Shown here: positions 35,971 through 43,871 of the stretch, piece after piece
How the letters are laid out: the number at the start of each line of letters is the position of its first letter
Numbering within the stretch: the first letter of the stretch is position 1
Origin: an uncultured Sterolibacterium sp.
GTDB taxonomy: Bacteria > Pseudomonadota > Gammaproteobacteria > Burkholderiales > Rhodocyclaceae
DNA: 61,268 bases
Direction: 5' to 3'
Assembly: GCA_903904605.1 (NCBI GenBank)
Contig: CAIVDC010000031.1
Coordinates: 1-61,268, forward strand
Program-made: the position numbers and the translations under genes
Notes under the pieces: generated by a model
Told to the model about the DNA's origin: nothing
What the model saw: the letters and a program-made list of their open reading frames with translations, nothing else
The model's database searches: none

Positions 35971-38094
35971 TCAAAACGCCTTGCTCATGCCGACATAGAG
36001 CGTGCGCCGCGGCCCATACTGCGGCGCCCCGACACCGATGCCGGTGCCGTCTCGCAGCTCGTACGACTTGTCGAAAAGATTGATCATCGAGACACGCCCG
36101 TCGAGCTTGCCGAGTTCCGGCGTGTTGAACTTGTGGGTCAGGCCCACGTTGACCTGGACGTGCGCCGGCAGATGGTCGGTATTGGCGAAACCGCTGCGCA
36201 ATCCCGAGCCGAAGATCAGGTCCGCCGTGGCGGCGGACTCGCCCAGGCGATAGGAGACACCCGATGAGGCCGACCAGCGCTGGTCGTGGTCGAGATAGAC
36301 CCAATGGCTGTTGATGTAGCTGATCTCGGCCGGCGAAAAATTGAACTGGCCGGTCTCCAGACCCTGGCCCTGAGCCACCGAATAAGCGGCATTGAGATAG
36401 GAGGAGAAATTGCCCTGGCGATACGAGCCCGAGAATTCGAGTCCGTAGATTCGCCCCAGGGAATAGTTGAAGGCCGAGAAGATCAGCGCATTGCCGAACT
36501 GGCCTTCGTCCTGCAGGTGGCGCACGTCCCGGTAATAGCCGTCCACGCCGAGCGTGATCTGCGGGGTCAGCTGATGAATCAGGCCGAGGTCGTAGTAATT
36601 GGAACGTTCCGATCTCACCGCGGTATTGGCGTCCGACGGCAGTGCGTTGGTGGTCAGGAGGAATTTCTGCACCGAAGTGGTATCGATGACCTCGGTCGGC
36701 GGCGGCGTGAAGTAGCGGGCATAGCCGGCGTGCATCCGGGTCCGGGCGCCCAGATCATAAACCAGCCCGATGCGCGGACTCAGCTGCCCTTCCCGCACGA
36801 CCGTGGCGACGGCATCGTAGCGCGCGCCGTAATTGACCGTCAGATCCTTCATCGGCTTCCACTCGTCCTGCGCATAGACTCCGTAGGTGTGCCCGGTGAG
36901 TTGCGAATTATCGACGATGCTGATAGGCGTGGAACTGGTCTGATTGCCCGAGGCATCGGCGGGAAACACCTGCGAGGTGTTGTTGACCGAGAAGCGCTCC
37001 TGGCTCGCGAAAAAACCGGTGCGCAAGGTGTGCGTCGTTGCCATCTTGACGCTGAAGTCGCCCTGCAGACCCGACATGTCGTTCTTGCGCAGGATCCGGG
37101 CGGCGATGCCGTTGAAGACGAGATCGCCCTCGGGATCGGGCTGGTAATGCACGTCGGTGTATCGGTGCAACAACGACACCTGGTAGTCGATGTTCTCGCC
37201 CACGGAGCGCTGGTAGGAGAGAGTCTGGAAATTGTTGGTTTCGTCCTGGTTGGCATTGAGATTCTGCGACAGGACGGGCGGAGCACCGGCGAGCGTGAAA
37301 TTCGGCGTGAGGCCCGGCCGCGTTGGTATCTGGAACTTGTTGTCCGAGCTGCCGAAGAGAAAGCTGAGCCGGGAGTCGGGATCGATCACATAATCCAGGT
37401 CGCCAAAACTCTTGGCCTGCCGGGTGGCGTCATGGATGGCGCTGCGTCCGGAGGTCGGATTCTCGATGCCCAGATTGTTCTGCAGCAGGGAGCCGGTCAG
37501 AAAATAACTGAAGGCGCCCTTCTTGCCGCTGAGTTCCCCCCCGACTTCCCTATCGTCATGGCTGCCGCCCGAAACGCTGAACTGTCCGCCGGGCTGGGCG
37601 ACCACTTCCTTGGTCTGGATGTCGACGATGCCGGCGGTGCGGTAGCCATACTGCGCCGGCAACGCACCGGTCAGGATGTTGATCTGGTCGGCGAAGCGGG
37701 TGTCGAGCGCCTGGCCGAAGCCCGACATCGCATCCGGAATGACCACGCCATTGATCCGGTACTGCAGATTGGCGTGGTCGCCGCGCACGTGCAGCTGCCC
37801 GAGGGAATCCTCGGCCACGCCAGGCGAGCGGATGATGACCTGGTTCATCGGCGTGTCCTCGCCCAGGGGCAATGCGGCGATGTCCTTCTTGTCGAAGCGA
37901 TAGACCGAACTGCCGGTATCGGGCGAAAGCCCGTTGCGGGCGAAATCGAGCCGCTTGCTGACCACCTGGACGGTTTCGATCGTCTGTCCGGGCGCCGCGT
38001 CTAAGCTGGCGGGACCGGCCTCGACGGCATAGACCGATGCCGGGAAGACGCCGGCCACGGCCAGGGCCAGGGCGCGGATGGGTGATGCGATCAT
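35971..38094 (-). CDS. TonB-dependent outer-membrane receptor
   Basis: A 707-residue receptor with a signal peptide, an N-terminal plug (LHVRGDHANLQYRINGVVIPD, GIVDIQTK) and a beta-barrel ending in KAF with a terminal phenylalanine. The TonB box is not certain, possibly ETVQVVSK. It lacks obvious siderophore-specific features; its partner is the small His/Cys-rich exported protein 77 bases upstream on the same strand. The substrate is unknown; zinc or copper-type uptake is a guess from that neighbour. Confidence 0.9.
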   Translation of the reverse strand: MIASPIRALALAVAGVFPASVYAVEAGPASLDAAPGQTIETVQVVSKRLDFARNGLSPDTGSSVYRFDKKDIAALPLGEDTPMNQVIIRSPGVAEDSLGQLHVRGDHANLQYRINGVVIPDAMSGFGQALDTRFADQINILTGALPAQYGYRTAGIVDIQTKEVVAQPGGQFSVSGGSHDDREVGGELSGKKGAFSYFLTGSLLQNNLGIENPTSGRSAIHDATRQAKSFGDLDYVIDPDSRLSFLFGSSDNKFQIPTRPGLTPNFTLAGAPPVLSQNLNANQDETNNFQTLSYQRSVGENIDYQVSLLHRYTDVHYQPDPEGDLVFNGIAARILRKNDMSGLQGDFSVKMATTHTLRTGFFASQERFSVNNTSQVFPADASGNQTSSTPISIVDNSQLTGHTYGVYAQDEWKPMKDLTVNYGARYDAVATVVREGQLSPRIGLVYDLGARTRMHAGYARYFTPPPTEVIDTTSVQKFLLTTNALPSDANTAVRSERSNYYDLGLIHQLTPQITLGVDGYYRDVRHLQDEGQFGNALIFSAFNYSLGRIYGLEFSGSYRQGNFSSYLNAAYSVAQGQGLETGQFNFSPAEISYINSHWVYLDHDQRWSASSGVSYRLGESAATADLIFGSGLRSGFANTDHLPAHVQVNVGLTHKFNTPELGKLDGRVSMINLFDKSYELRDGTGIGVGAPQYGPRRTLYVGMSKAF

Positions 38095-38171
38095 GATATT
38101 TCCTCAGAATTCGAAACGAAATTTGCAGCCGCGGCCGGGCCGGGACTGCTAAAGCGTGCTGCGGGAAGCGC

Positions 38172-38477
38172 TCAGAGGAAGACGGGAGGACCGCGGCTGC
38201 GCGGAGAGGAGATTCGCCCCGCGATGCTGGCGACGGACTGGTGTTGCGGGCGCTCAAATAGCAGATCCGGCGTGGCGATTCTTGCCGCTTCGGAACGCAC
38301 GGCGCCCGCGATCTGGGCAAAGACCAGGCATCTCTCGCAGGACTTGCTCTTGGGGACATGCTGGTGGGATGAGCGCGCCTCTTTGAGCGCTTCGCCGTAG
38401 TGGCTGAGTTCATGCACCGACGCACCCTGCTGGGCGAGCAGCAGCAGCAGGGGCAGAAGATAGCTCAATAAACGCAT
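38172..38477 (-). CDS. Small exported His/Cys-containing protein
   Basis: A 101-residue protein I do not recognise confidently. A leucine-rich signal peptide (LLSYLLPLLLLLAQQGASV) is followed by HELSHYGEAL, HQHVPKSKSCERC and LVFAQIAG, and a basic, proline-rich end. The HExxH-like HELSH, His cluster and CxxC pair suggest metal binding, as in DUF2946-like proteins near metal receptors. It precedes the TonB receptor on the same strand, so a joint role in metal uptake is plausible. No ribosome site is clear. Confidence 0.6.
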   Translation of the reverse strand: MRLLSYLLPLLLLLAQQGASVHELSHYGEALKEARSSHQHVPKSKSCERCLVFAQIAGAVRSEAARIATPDLLFERPQHQSVASIAGRISSPRSRGPPVFL

Positions 38478-38512
38478 GCGATCGGCGGCAAGAATTGGGA
38501 CGGCTGGCGGCG

Positions 38513-38518
38513 ATTATA
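38513..38518 (-). promoter_or_regulatory. Candidate -10 upstream of the His/Cys small protein
   Basis: A perfect TATAAT on the minus strand, 35 bases before the ATG at 38477. The best -35 candidates are poor matches. It overlaps the stop of the upstream haloacid dehalogenase gene. It suggests that the small protein and receptor form a separate transcription unit. Confidence 0.35.
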
Positions 38519-39206
38519 GCTCGTCGGGCAACATCTCCGGCAGGCCGGAGAGATCGGTAATTTCGCCGTCGGGTGTTGCGGGAATGCGCTCCGGCACCTG
38601 CCCGTGACGGTTGCACCAGAGCACCCGGTAACCGAAAGCCTTTGCCGAATACGCGTCCCAGCCGTTTGAAGAAAGAAAGCAGACCTGATCGGCGGTGATG
38701 CCCAGCCGCTCCAGCGTCAGGCGATAGACCGACGGATGCGGCTTATAGACACCGACCTCCTCCACGGAGAGCACGGCGTCGAACAGGCCCGACAGGCCGG
38801 CATTGGCGACTGCGGCCGCGAGCATGGCCGGCGTGCCGTTGGACAGGATCGCCAGCTTCATGCCCCGGCTCTTGAGACGGCGCAATACCGGCGCCACCTC
38901 GGGATAGGCGCCCAGACCCAGATAGAGGTCCATCAGCCGTTGCCGCAACGCAGGATCGTCGATCCCCTGGGTCGCCATGGCGAAATCGAGCGCCTCGCCG
39001 GTCACCTGCCAGAAGTCGGCGTGGCGGCCGGAGAGTCCCCGCAACCACGAATATTGCAGCTGCTTGGTCCGCCACAGGTCGGCCAGCGCCTGCCAGCGAT
39101 CCCCCAGCGCATCCCGGGCTTCACGGGCGGCGCTGGAGACATCGAACAAGGTGCCGTAGGCATCGAAGACGCAGGCCTTGATGCCGCTCAGCTTGACCTG
39201 TTTCAT
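38514..39206 (-). CDS. Haloacid dehalogenase, type II
   Basis: A 230-residue HAD enzyme of the L-2-haloacid dehalogenase group. Motif I FDAYGTLFD contains the nucleophile Asp, LSNGTPAML is motif II, and YKPHPSVYRL and SSNGWDAYSAKAFG supply the Lys and the acidic motif (Asp). It would hydrolyse C-halogen bonds of short 2-haloacids; many members act on other acids. No transporter is adjacent. It is divergent from the AbrB-family gene. Confidence 0.88.
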   Translation of the reverse strand: MKQVKLSGIKACVFDAYGTLFDVSSAAREARDALGDRWQALADLWRTKQLQYSWLRGLSGRHADFWQVTGEALDFAMATQGIDDPALRQRLMDLYLGLGAYPEVAPVLRRLKSRGMKLAILSNGTPAMLAAAVANAGLSGLFDAVLSVEEVGVYKPHPSVYRLTLERLGITADQVCFLSSNGWDAYSAKAFGYRVLWCNRHGQVPERIPATPDGEITDLSGLPEMLPDEL

Positions 39207-39376
39207 GGGCGGCTCCGGGAGTGGCGAAGCGGCCGAGTATAAGCCATAGGCTGATGCCGGAACCGCCCCGGCCCGTCGGCGCTGCCGATCGGCGGCTCGT
39301 GCCGCCCACGGCAGGTCCGGCCGCGGCTACAATCGAGGCCTTGCCTTGAAAGCCCCCATGTTTCCTTCCTTCCCTC

Positions 39377-40426
39377 GTGGCAGCGCTTAAGCATCGCCGG
39401 CGCTGGCTTGCCCTTCTTGGCCTGTCGCTGCTGCTGACGGCAGTCCTGGAATGGGCGGCCTTGCCGGGGGCGCTCCTGCTCGGACCGATGATCGCGGCGA
39501 TCGCCTTCGGCGTCGGCGGCGCCGAGCTGCGGTCACCGCGCTGGAGCCTGATCGGCGCGCAGGCGATCATCGGCTGCCTGATCGCGCGGACGCTCACCCC
39601 GTCGATCCTGGGCTCCGTCGCGCAAGACTGGCCGACGATGCTGCTGGTCGTGGCCAGCACCGTCATCGCCGGCGGCATCGTCGGCTGGGCCTTGCTCAAA
39701 TCCGGCACGCTGCCGGGCACGACGGCGGCCTGGGGCTGCTCTCCCGGGGCGGCCACGGCGATGATCGCCATGGCCGAAGAATTCGGCGCCGACGTGCGGC
39801 TGGTCGCCTTCATGCAATATCTTCGCGTGGCGATCGTGGTCCTCTCCGCCTCGATCGTCTCGCGGCTGCTCCTGGGCCAGGCGCCGCCGGCCGCCGCCTT
39901 GCCGACCCTGGCGGCATGGGTAGCCGTGGCGCCGCTGCCCTTCGCGGCGACCCTGGCCATCGCCGCGTTAGGGGCCGTAACCGCGCGGCGTCTGAAGCTT
40001 ACCGGCGGCGCCGTGCTCGTGCCGATGATGCTGGGAACCGTCCTGCACGTCAGCGGCCTGGTCGAGATCACGCTGCCGCCGTGGCTGCTCGGCGCCGCCT
40101 ATACCGCCCTGGGTTGGTACGTCGGCCTGGGCTTCACCCGTGCGGTGTTCCTGCATGCTTTTCGGGCAATCCCGCAACTGCTGCTCTCGACCCTGATGCT
40201 CATCGGCTTGTGCGGGGTTTCCGCCTGGCTGCTCACCCTCCTGCTCGACACCGACCCGCTCACGGCCTATCTGGCCACGACTCCGGGCGGTCTCGACGCC
40301 GTCGCCATCATCGCCATCACGAGTCACGCCGATGTCTCCTTCGTGATGGCGATCCAGACCATGCGCCTGTTCGTGGTCATGCTCACCGGGCCGCAGATTG
40401 CCAGACTGATCTGCCGCTACGCCTGA
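39377..40426 (+). CDS. AbrB/COG3180 family membrane protein
   Basis: A 349-residue membrane protein with about ten helices. It matches the AbrB family (sometimes labelled ammonia monooxygenase-related), with two repeats such as LPGALLLGPMIAAIAFG and LPGTTAAWGCSPGAATAMIAMAEEFGADVRLVAFMQYLRV; the GGLDAVAIIAITSHADVSFVMAIQTMR segment is the matching second-half motif. A transport role is likely. GTG at 39377 is taken as start because no in-frame ATG lies upstream; there is no good ribosome site. Confidence 0.8.
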   Translation: MAALKHRRRWLALLGLSLLLTAVLEWAALPGALLLGPMIAAIAFGVGGAELRSPRWSLIGAQAIIGCLIARTLTPSILGSVAQDWPTMLLVVASTVIAGGIVGWALLKSGTLPGTTAAWGCSPGAATAMIAMAEEFGADVRLVAFMQYLRVAIVVLSASIVSRLLLGQAPPAAALPTLAAWVAVAPLPFAATLAIAALGAVTARRLKLTGGAVLVPMMLGTVLHVSGLVEITLPPWLLGAAYTALGWYVGLGFTRAVFLHAFRAIPQLLLSTLMLIGLCGVSAWLLTLLLDTDPLTAYLATTPGGLDAVAIIAITSHADVSFVMAIQTMRLFVVMLTGPQIARLICRYA

Positions 40427-40500
40427 ACCTGCGCTGGCATTTGCAGTCTTACTCTCAGAATATATCGGCCGGCAATGGCCTGGCACAGGGAGGATTCGAC

Positions 40501-41388
40501 ATGGAGAAGGCGGAAGATTTCGCTCCTGAAGTCCTGCAGCTCTTCGACAAGTACGTGCATGGTTTCATCGATCGCCGCGGCTTCCTGGCCAGCGCAGGCA
40601 AATACGCGGTCGGCGGCGTCACCGCCGCGATGTTGCTCGACTCGCTCAATCCGCGCTTTGCCGAGGCCCGGCAGGTCGCCGAGAACGACCCGCGAATCAG
40701 CGCCCGGTATGCGGACTTCCCCTCTCCCGAAGGCTACGGCCGGATGCGGGGGCTGCTGGTAAAGCCTGCCAGGGCCGGCGGCAAGCTTCCGGGCGTGCTG
40801 GTCGTGCACGAGAATCGCGGCCTGAATCCGCACATCGAGGATATCGCCCGGCGGCTGGCCCTCGACGATTTCCTGGCTCTTGCGCCGGATGCCCTGTTCC
40901 CCCTGGGCGCTTATCCCGGCGACGAAGACCGCGCACGCGAGCTCTTCGCCAAGCTCGATCAGAACAAGACGCAGCACGACTTTCTCGCCGCGGCACGTTT
41001 TCTCCAGGGCCTTCCCGAATGCAACGGCTGGATCGCCGTCGTCGGCTTCTGTTACGGCGGCGGCATCGCCAATATGCTGGCCACGCGCCTGCCGGATCTC
41101 GCGGCAGCGGTTCCCTTTTACGGCAGCCAGCCGGCAGCCGCTGAAGTCGTAAATATCAAGGCGCCCTTGCTGCTTCATTACGCCGAGAACGACGAGCGGA
41201 TCAACGCCGGCTGGCCGGCTTACGAGGCGGCGCTGAAGAAGGCCGGCGCGCGCTACCGGATGTTCAAATATCCGGGCACGCAGCACGGCTTCAACAACGA
41301 TACGACCCCGCGCTACGACGAGGCGGCCGCGACGCTGGCCTGGACCCGGACCATAGCGTTCCTGAACGCGAACCTGGGGCGCGGATGA
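40501..41388 (+). CDS. Tat-exported dienelactone hydrolase family protein
   Basis: A 295-residue protein. The N-terminus has a twin-arginine signal, DRRGFLASAGKYAVGG, so the folded enzyme is probably exported. The alpha/beta hydrolase has a Cys nucleophile in GFCYGGG, Asp in ENDERIN and His in TQHGFNND, as in dienelactone hydrolases (YghX type). Its substrate is not known; a link to the aromatic cluster is possible but it is 10 kb away. The start at 40501 is an ATG with GGGAGG upstream. Confidence 0.85.
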   Translation: MEKAEDFAPEVLQLFDKYVHGFIDRRGFLASAGKYAVGGVTAAMLLDSLNPRFAEARQVAENDPRISARYADFPSPEGYGRMRGLLVKPARAGGKLPGVLVVHENRGLNPHIEDIARRLALDDFLALAPDALFPLGAYPGDEDRARELFAKLDQNKTQHDFLAAARFLQGLPECNGWIAVVGFCYGGGIANMLATRLPDLAAAVPFYGSQPAAAEVVNIKAPLLLHYAENDERINAGWPAYEAALKKAGARYRMFKYPGTQHGFNNDTTPRYDEAAATLAWTRTIAFLNANLGRG

Positions 41389-41410
41389 GCGAAAACGCCG
41401 GCTGGCGGCG

Positions 41411-41671
41411 CTATGCCCTGGGTTTCCGGACCAGTTGCCGCGCGAACTCGGCTTCGTTCTTGGTGATGCGCGGCGCTTTTTGAGGACCCATGGCATCGAC
41501 GAAGCGCACGAACTCATCCAGGGAAAGAGCACCGGAGCGCTGTTGATCGCCGCCTTCGATCCGCTCGCGCAACTTGAACAGGCCGCTGCCGGTGATCGCC
41601 ATCAGGTAGTGGCGGCCTCCGCTCCGCTCGTTCAGCCTGGCCAGCGCGGCGGTGGCGCGAGTCGAGCGCAT
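41411..41671 (-). CDS. Conserved-looking small protein downstream of the HD-GYP gene
   Basis: An 86-residue protein I do not recognise, basic at both ends, with SGALSLDEFVRFVDAMGPQKAP, reminiscent of an EF-hand-like or helix-rich fold but not conclusive. AGGA lies eight bases before the ATG, and it is 57 bases downstream of the HD-GYP stop on the same strand, so it may be co-transcribed. No signal peptide is seen. Confidence 0.5.
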   Translation of the reverse strand: MRSTRATAALARLNERSGGRHYLMAITGSGLFKLRERIEGGDQQRSGALSLDEFVRFVDAMGPQKAPRITKNEAEFARQLVRKPRA

Positions 41672-41727
41672 CGGTTATTCCTGGAAGTCTTTCCCTGAAG
41701 GGCGAAACGCGCGCGGTCCATGCGTCT

Positions 41728-43020
41728 TCAGATGTTCCCGGACTGGTCTACAAAGTAGCAGACCCGTTTGCGCGGACTCAGATACGCGTGAATGACCTCC
41801 GGCAAAGCGGCGGGACGCAAGGTGCGTTCGATGGTGTCGTCGAGGTCGCGCTTGAGATTGACAACGGCGGCGTCCTCCTTGGGGATGCTCGGATCGTAGA
41901 CCATCAGATTCGGGTTCAGCAGGTTGCTCGGATCGGCCGACATGACGATGCCGACATTGCCGCTGGCGAGCTTCACGATGGTTCCCGGCGGATAGATCCC
42001 GAGCGCCTTGATGAAAGCCGACAGCGCAACCTTGTCGTACTTGGCCAGTTCGTTCTTGTACATGTGGGAAAGGGCTTCGGCGGGCGTCTTCGACCGTTTG
42101 GCGACCCGCTGGTTGCACAACTCGTCGTAGCTGTCGGCGATGGCGACGATACGCACCGCCTGGTCGACCCCGTTGGCCTTTATGCCATTGGGATAACCGC
42201 TGCCGTCAACCCTTTCGTGGTGAAACAGGATGATTTGCCGCACCAAACTCGACAGCGCTTCCGCAGGCTGCATGAGCTTGATGCCATAGGCCGGGTGCAT
42301 CTGCATGAGCTTGGTTTCCGCCATGGTCAGATCCTCGTCCTTGAGCAGCAACTGGCTCGGCAACGCGGTCTTGCCGACGTCGTGCAGCACAGCGCCCTGG
42401 GCAATGGCCCGCATCGTTTCGGCATTGTCGATGCCGACGGCACGGGCCAGGATCAGCGACAAAACGGTGACGTTGAGGCTGTGGAAATAGGTATTCTCGT
42501 CGGTGACGTTTTCGCCCATCAAATGGATAAAGACGTCTTGTTCGGAGAGGAAGATCTCGGCCAGTTCGCCTGCGATCTCGCCCGACAGCTGCGCTGCCTG
42601 TCGCGGATTGTTGTTGGCCTGGCGCATGACGTTCTTGACGTTATTCGCCGTCTTCAGGTAGTTGCGCTCCGAAGCGCGAATGCGCTCGCGCTCCTTGTTC
42701 AGGTTGTCAATGCGCTCCTGCTTCTCGCGCATCAGCACTTCCAGTTCCTTGGCGTTATAGTCAGAAGGCAGAGCGGGGTCGACCTGCGCCGCGGGGTCAT
42801 AGCCGGCAGGCAAAGGCACCGGCTTGGCATCGCTCTTCCCGGGCAGATACTCGATGTCGATCAGGCCCATCGATTTCAGGGCCGCGATCTGCTGCTCGTT
42901 CTTGATCTTGAAGCTGCTCAGCAGGAAAGGATGACCAAGCCAGCTATCGAGCTTGATGTGCAATCCGATACAGACCTGATCGATTTTTATCCGCTGCTGC
43001 CCTTCGCCGCCACTCGCCAT
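41728..43020 (-). CDS. DUF3391/HD-GYP cyclic di-GMP phosphodiesterase
   Basis: A 430-residue cytoplasmic protein. DUF3391 (about 8-130) is followed by a coiled-coil segment (EKQERIDNLNKERERIRASER) and an HD-GYP domain with the metal motif VLHDVGKTALP and HHERVDGSGYP plus ADSYDELCNQR. HD-GYP enzymes hydrolyse c-di-GMP to GMP. With the CHASE2-GGDEF-EAL gene it is the second c-di-GMP protein in the window. No adjacent sensory partner. Confidence 0.93.
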   Translation of the reverse strand: MASGGEGQQRIKIDQVCIGLHIKLDSWLGHPFLLSSFKIKNEQQIAALKSMGLIDIEYLPGKSDAKPVPLPAGYDPAAQVDPALPSDYNAKELEVLMREKQERIDNLNKERERIRASERNYLKTANNVKNVMRQANNNPRQAAQLSGEIAGELAEIFLSEQDVFIHLMGENVTDENTYFHSLNVTVLSLILARAVGIDNAETMRAIAQGAVLHDVGKTALPSQLLLKDEDLTMAETKLMQMHPAYGIKLMQPAEALSSLVRQIILFHHERVDGSGYPNGIKANGVDQAVRIVAIADSYDELCNQRVAKRSKTPAEALSHMYKNELAKYDKVALSAFIKALGIYPPGTIVKLASGNVGIVMSADPSNLLNPNLMVYDPSIPKEDAAVVNLKRDLDDTIERTLRPAALPEVIHAYLSPRKRVCYFVDQSGNI

Positions 43021-43154
43021 AAGGTCGCATTCGTTTCCTGAAATACCGGCACCCCGAAGGGGTCCAGAGCCGGACCTGGCCGGTGCTCCGCCTCGATCGC
43101 TCGGGCCGGGTGAGGCGGCTGTCTGGCGTTGAATTCTAGCACGTTATCGGCCTG

Positions 43155-43185
43155 CCCTGCCGGCGCACTATCCCGCCGGGCAGGG
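43155..43185. repeat. Inverted repeat in the gap upstream of the HD-GYP gene
   Basis: CCCTGCCGGCG (43155-43165) can pair with CGCCGGGCAGGG (43174-43185), with one bulged C and an eight-base loop. It lies in the 293-base gap (43021-43313) between the HD-GYP gene and the immunity-like gene on the minus strand. It lacks a T run. No other gene or RNA is visible in that gap. Confidence 0.4.
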
Positions 43186-43313
43186 CCCTCGCGGAGCGGC
43201 GGAAGAATGCGCGGCTGATGCGGGAGCGGGCGGACCGATCGATGCGATACCGGCCGCTGGCTGCGCCGACCGTCCCGCCGCGCCCGGTTCGGCCATCGCA
43301 GGATGACGCCGGT

Positions 43314-43871
43314 TCAGCGCCACTTGTCAGCCAGCGCCTTGATGGTCACCTCGTCGTTGTCGAAGGTGATGATCAGCTTGAGCTGCGTACCCTGCGCATC
43401 GGCGCGAACCTGGGCAAGCAGTTCCGGCGTGATGATGGTCGTGAGATCGATGCGCTTTGTGATATGGGGAAGCTTTGCCCACTCGCTATGATATTCGGAG
43501 AGCCTTGCCGCCGAATATTGCTCGGCCTTGGACTTGAGTTGATCGCGAGCCGACCACTCCTTGAATTCGGGCGTCAGCACCAGCCAGTCCAGGACGACAA
43601 ATTTCGGCACGCCTTTCCCGCGGTCGCCGGGCATGAAAGACATAATTGCGCCGCCTCTCGGGAATAGGCCTCCCACGGCTCCCGGCACCGGGCCGCGCGC
43701 GCCGTCCGGATCGAAGCGCTGCACCACCACTTCCCTGTCGGCACTTTGAAACAGCAGGCTCATGCCGACGGCGCGGTCATCGGCTCCGGCCGAAGGCAGC
43801 AGGCCGGCCAGCAGCCCGGCCGTCAGGGCGCGGCGGAGAGAAGCTCGAAACCATAGTTTTGTTTGAGCCAT
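43314..43871 (-). CDS. Candidate immunity protein for the RHS-lipase toxin
   Basis: A 185-residue exported protein I cannot assign. The N-terminus AQTKLWFRASLRRALTAGLL contains a signal peptide (ALTAGLLAGLLPSAGA). The mature part has GAVGGLFPRGGAIMSFMPG and KFVVLDWLVLTPEFKEW, weakly like DUF2931 proteins found beside RHS/Tle toxins. GGAGGAA lies eight bases before the ATG, and the start overlaps the end of the RHS gene by 49 bases, so the two are co-translated. Placement, size and export all fit a periplasmic immunity protein for a phospholipase toxin; that is inference. Confidence 0.7.
   Translation of the reverse strand: MAQTKLWFRASLRRALTAGLLAGLLPSAGADDRAVGMSLLFQSADREVVVQRFDPDGARGPVPGAVGGLFPRGGAIMSFMPGDRGKGVPKFVVLDWLVLTPEFKEWSARDQLKSKAEQYSAARLSEYHSEWAKLPHITKRIDLTTIITPELLAQVRADAQGTQLKLIITFDNDEVTIKALADKWR

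Noticed and set aside
36286..38004. A 572-codon plus-strand frame
   Set aside because: It is antisense to the TonB receptor and lacks motifs.
38095..38513. Cobalamin or other riboswitch before the TonB receptor
   Set aside because: No conserved riboswitch core is seen; the space is taken up by the small His/Cys gene.
39451..40500. N-terminal extension of the dienelactone hydrolase frame
   Set aside because: It overlaps the AbrB-family gene in another frame; the Tat signal begins at 40501.
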